Shown: piece by piece, positions 63,101-64,000 of the stretch
Position numbering within the stretch: position 1 is the first letter of the stretch
How the letters are laid out: every line of letters begins with the position of its first letter
Position numbers and translations under genes: made by a program
Origin: Hydractinia symbiolongicarpus
Taxonomy: Eukaryota > Cnidaria > Hydrozoa > Anthoathecata > Hydractiniidae
NCBI RefSeq assembly: GCF_029227915.1
Contig: NC_079882.1
Coordinates: 9,300,001 to 9,364,000 of the forward strand
Length of the DNA: 64,000 nt
Reading direction: 5' to 3'
The notes under the pieces: generated by a model
Told to the model about the DNA's origin: nothing
Seen by the model: the letters and a program-made list of their open reading frames with translations, nothing else
Database searches by the model: none

Positions 63101-63256
63101 ATGTGATAGAAATTTATAACTCGGCTTTCTCTTTCTTTTCGATACATTTTCTTTTTCATCTGTATCTGGGTAGGAGAAGATCGTAAATTCAGGCGAGTTG
63201 ACATATTCAATATTAGGAGTAGGATCCTTTATAGCATGACGTTTTTTTGGAGGCAT
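54146..63256 (-). CDS. SLX4: SLX4 structure-specific endonuclease scaffold, 17 exons, in-frame TGA in exon 1
   Basis: SLX4 is the nuclear scaffold that binds SLX1, MUS81 and XPF nucleases for crosslink and Holliday-junction repair. Exons (minus): 63256-62519, 62417-62329, 62249-62187, 61417-61318, 61005-60933, 60700-60624, 60520-60254, 59743-59582, 59268-59132, 59052-58440, 58345-57174, 56894-56033, 55746-55659, 55373-55229, 55126-55087, 54932-54873, 54235-54146. All phases agree, about 1,590 codons. Seen in order: three C2HC UBZ4-like fingers (CPVC to HINQC, CTVC to HMNHC, CPMC to HVRKC), a BTB domain (exons 8-9: PYDFTFHCKDG, INYIYCGAVNFLHVLDEVYVLANR), long acidic/serine-rich linkers, a SAP domain (ITPMPDYSNYPTPQLQ joined to EEIKKYALRDM), and the C-terminal SLX1-binding domain (HTKILSYE joined to PLEFSEV). 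A TGA at 62657-62659 interrupts finger two. The last codon or exon is unresolved: a donor at 54145, or read-through to TAA ending at 54059. Confidence 0.9.
54333..54612 (-). mobile_element. tRNA-derived SINE, type A, copy 2, in SLX4 intron 16
   Basis: Reverse copy of the element at 35681. It keeps the B box (GGTCCAAACCCCGGCC), the body words and an (AAT)n tail, but the A-box end is truncated or decayed. It lies in the same orientation as SLX4 transcription, between the two exons that encode the SLX1-binding domain. Confidence 0.8.
55449..55576. repeat. 24-bp minisatellite in SLX4 intron 13
   Basis: Four near-identical units of GTCACATGTTGGACACACAA followed by CAGT run from 55469 to 55564, with diverged partial units on both sides. 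The plus-strand frames that read HMLDTQQC repeats are not genes. Confidence 0.9.
61521..61784 (-). mobile_element. tRNA-derived SINE, type A, copy 3, in SLX4 intron 3
   Basis: Reverse copy with a readable A box (TTATGGTAGAGGGTTCG) and B box (GGTTCAAACCCC), and the same body. It abuts a direct repeat that borders the terminal-inverted-repeat element just to its right. Confidence 0.85.
61785..62175. mobile_element. Terminal-inverted-repeat element flanked by 17-bp direct repeats
   Basis: The inner ends are TCAGGGCCGGCGAATC (from 61807) and its inverted partner TCAGGACCGGCGAATC (ending 62157), 15 of 16 matching. Direct copies of AATACTTATATATGTGA lie at 61785-61801 and 62159-62175. The interior is GC-rich near the ends and has no coding capacity. 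A CAGGGCCGG-type terminus is common in miniature DNA elements, but a 17-bp target duplication is longer than usual for them. Confidence 0.6.
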
Positions 63257-64000
63257 TGTTTATACTATAATTACAAAGATAATACAGAACATGCACAGAA
63301 AGCTTCACCTAATAAAGAGAGGCTACTTAATTGTATTTCTGAGAAATTATCACTCTCTAACGAAAAACAAGATAAAAAAGGTCTACTTCATTTGAGTATT
63401 TTTGAACGAAAGTTATTTTGAAAATGATTTTGATGAGCGTGTCAAGTTCCATCAAATCAACTGCCCATACAACTTTATTTGCCATGACTTTTCAACTAGT
63501 TTAAAAAAAAAAGAGAAATATTTAACATATTAGAAAATGCTAGTTTTATATTTCACTTTTCTTTTGTCAATTACACATTTTTTTAGAGACAGACTTTTTG
63601 GAGAAAAAAAAGGAGGTTTCCTGAAAATTTATAGAGCCCGGCCCCTGTTATATATCCTTAACATGCTTTCTGTGCCCTTGTCAATTCACCATTTTAATTT
63701 TCTGAATATTTTTCAGTTTAGCAGTTGAAATTGTCTATAATCTAAGCCACATTTTTCTTATAAGTTAACAACGCGTAAATGAGCATTCCTTCATTACACC
63801 TGCTCTTAGTGCAAGCACTTAGTTTGAAACCTAAAAACCTGAAATAACCATCCGATCATGAATGCATCATCGTTTAACAGTTTCAAAATAATAAAAAAAT
63901 GATATATTACATTTATATAGAAAAAATTTTTTTTCAAAAAACAAACAAAATGTGTTTTATAAAATTTATTTTCTTATAATGAAATCACATAAATACATAA
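63257..64000. other. 5' flank of SLX4 and right edge of the window
   Basis: AT-rich sequence that should contain the SLX4 promoter and leader. No other exon is recognised up to the window edge. Confidence 0.45.

Overview
The window looks like AT-rich nuclear DNA of an invertebrate animal. The evidence is GT-AG introns of about 50 bp to 1 kb, recognisable animal orthologues (WASHC5/strumpellin, DHX35, SLX4, TMEM244), tRNA-derived SINEs and a LINE tail. A cnidarian, probably a hydrozoan, is my best inference; no sequence mark proves it. I worked out exon boundaries by hand from splice signals, reading phase and family resemblance, so treat them as models.

Layout. (1) 0.2-12.2 kb, plus strand: a giant secreted, mostly disordered protein of about 3,750 residues. 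It has a small cysteine-containing N-terminal module spread over short exons, then one 10.5-kb exon. Two of its short exons appear to be mutually exclusive. (2) 13.1-24.2 kb, minus strand: a near-complete 32-exon WASHC5 gene, convergent with the giant gene. The sequence as given has a one-base frameshift in exon 12. (3) 24.7-29.1 kb, minus strand: an intronless F-box/LRR-like gene and an intronless DHX35-type helicase whose DEAH box reads DEVH. (4) 31.0-42.0 kb, minus strand: three intronless SLC49-like transporter genes and one broken copy in tandem. A retroelement gag/protease relic and a SINE lie between them. (5) 42-46.6 kb: gene-poor DNA with a diverged tandem duplication and a LINE tail. 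(6) 46.6-48.0 kb, plus strand: a small six-exon TMEM244/SYS1-like membrane protein. (7) 48-54 kb: gene-poor DNA with a 318-bp TTAA-flanked miniature element. (8) 54.1-63.3 kb, minus strand: a 17-exon SLX4 gene (UBZ fingers, BTB, SAP, C-terminal SLX1-binding domain). Its first exon has an in-frame TGA inside the second finger, and its introns hold SINEs, a terminal-inverted-repeat element and a minisatellite.

The recognised genes do not form one pathway. WASHC5 and the TMEM244/SYS1-like protein belong to endosome or Golgi membrane traffic, SLX4 to DNA repair, DHX35 to RNA metabolism, and the SLC49-like proteins to small-molecule transport. Intron-rich ancestral genes flank a central block (24.7-42 kb) where every coding gene is a single open frame, which suggests retroposition followed by tandem duplication. 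The least explained object is the giant protein: its central part carries about ten spaced copies of a motif around NNTLTxVxNV, and I know of no family that it matches.
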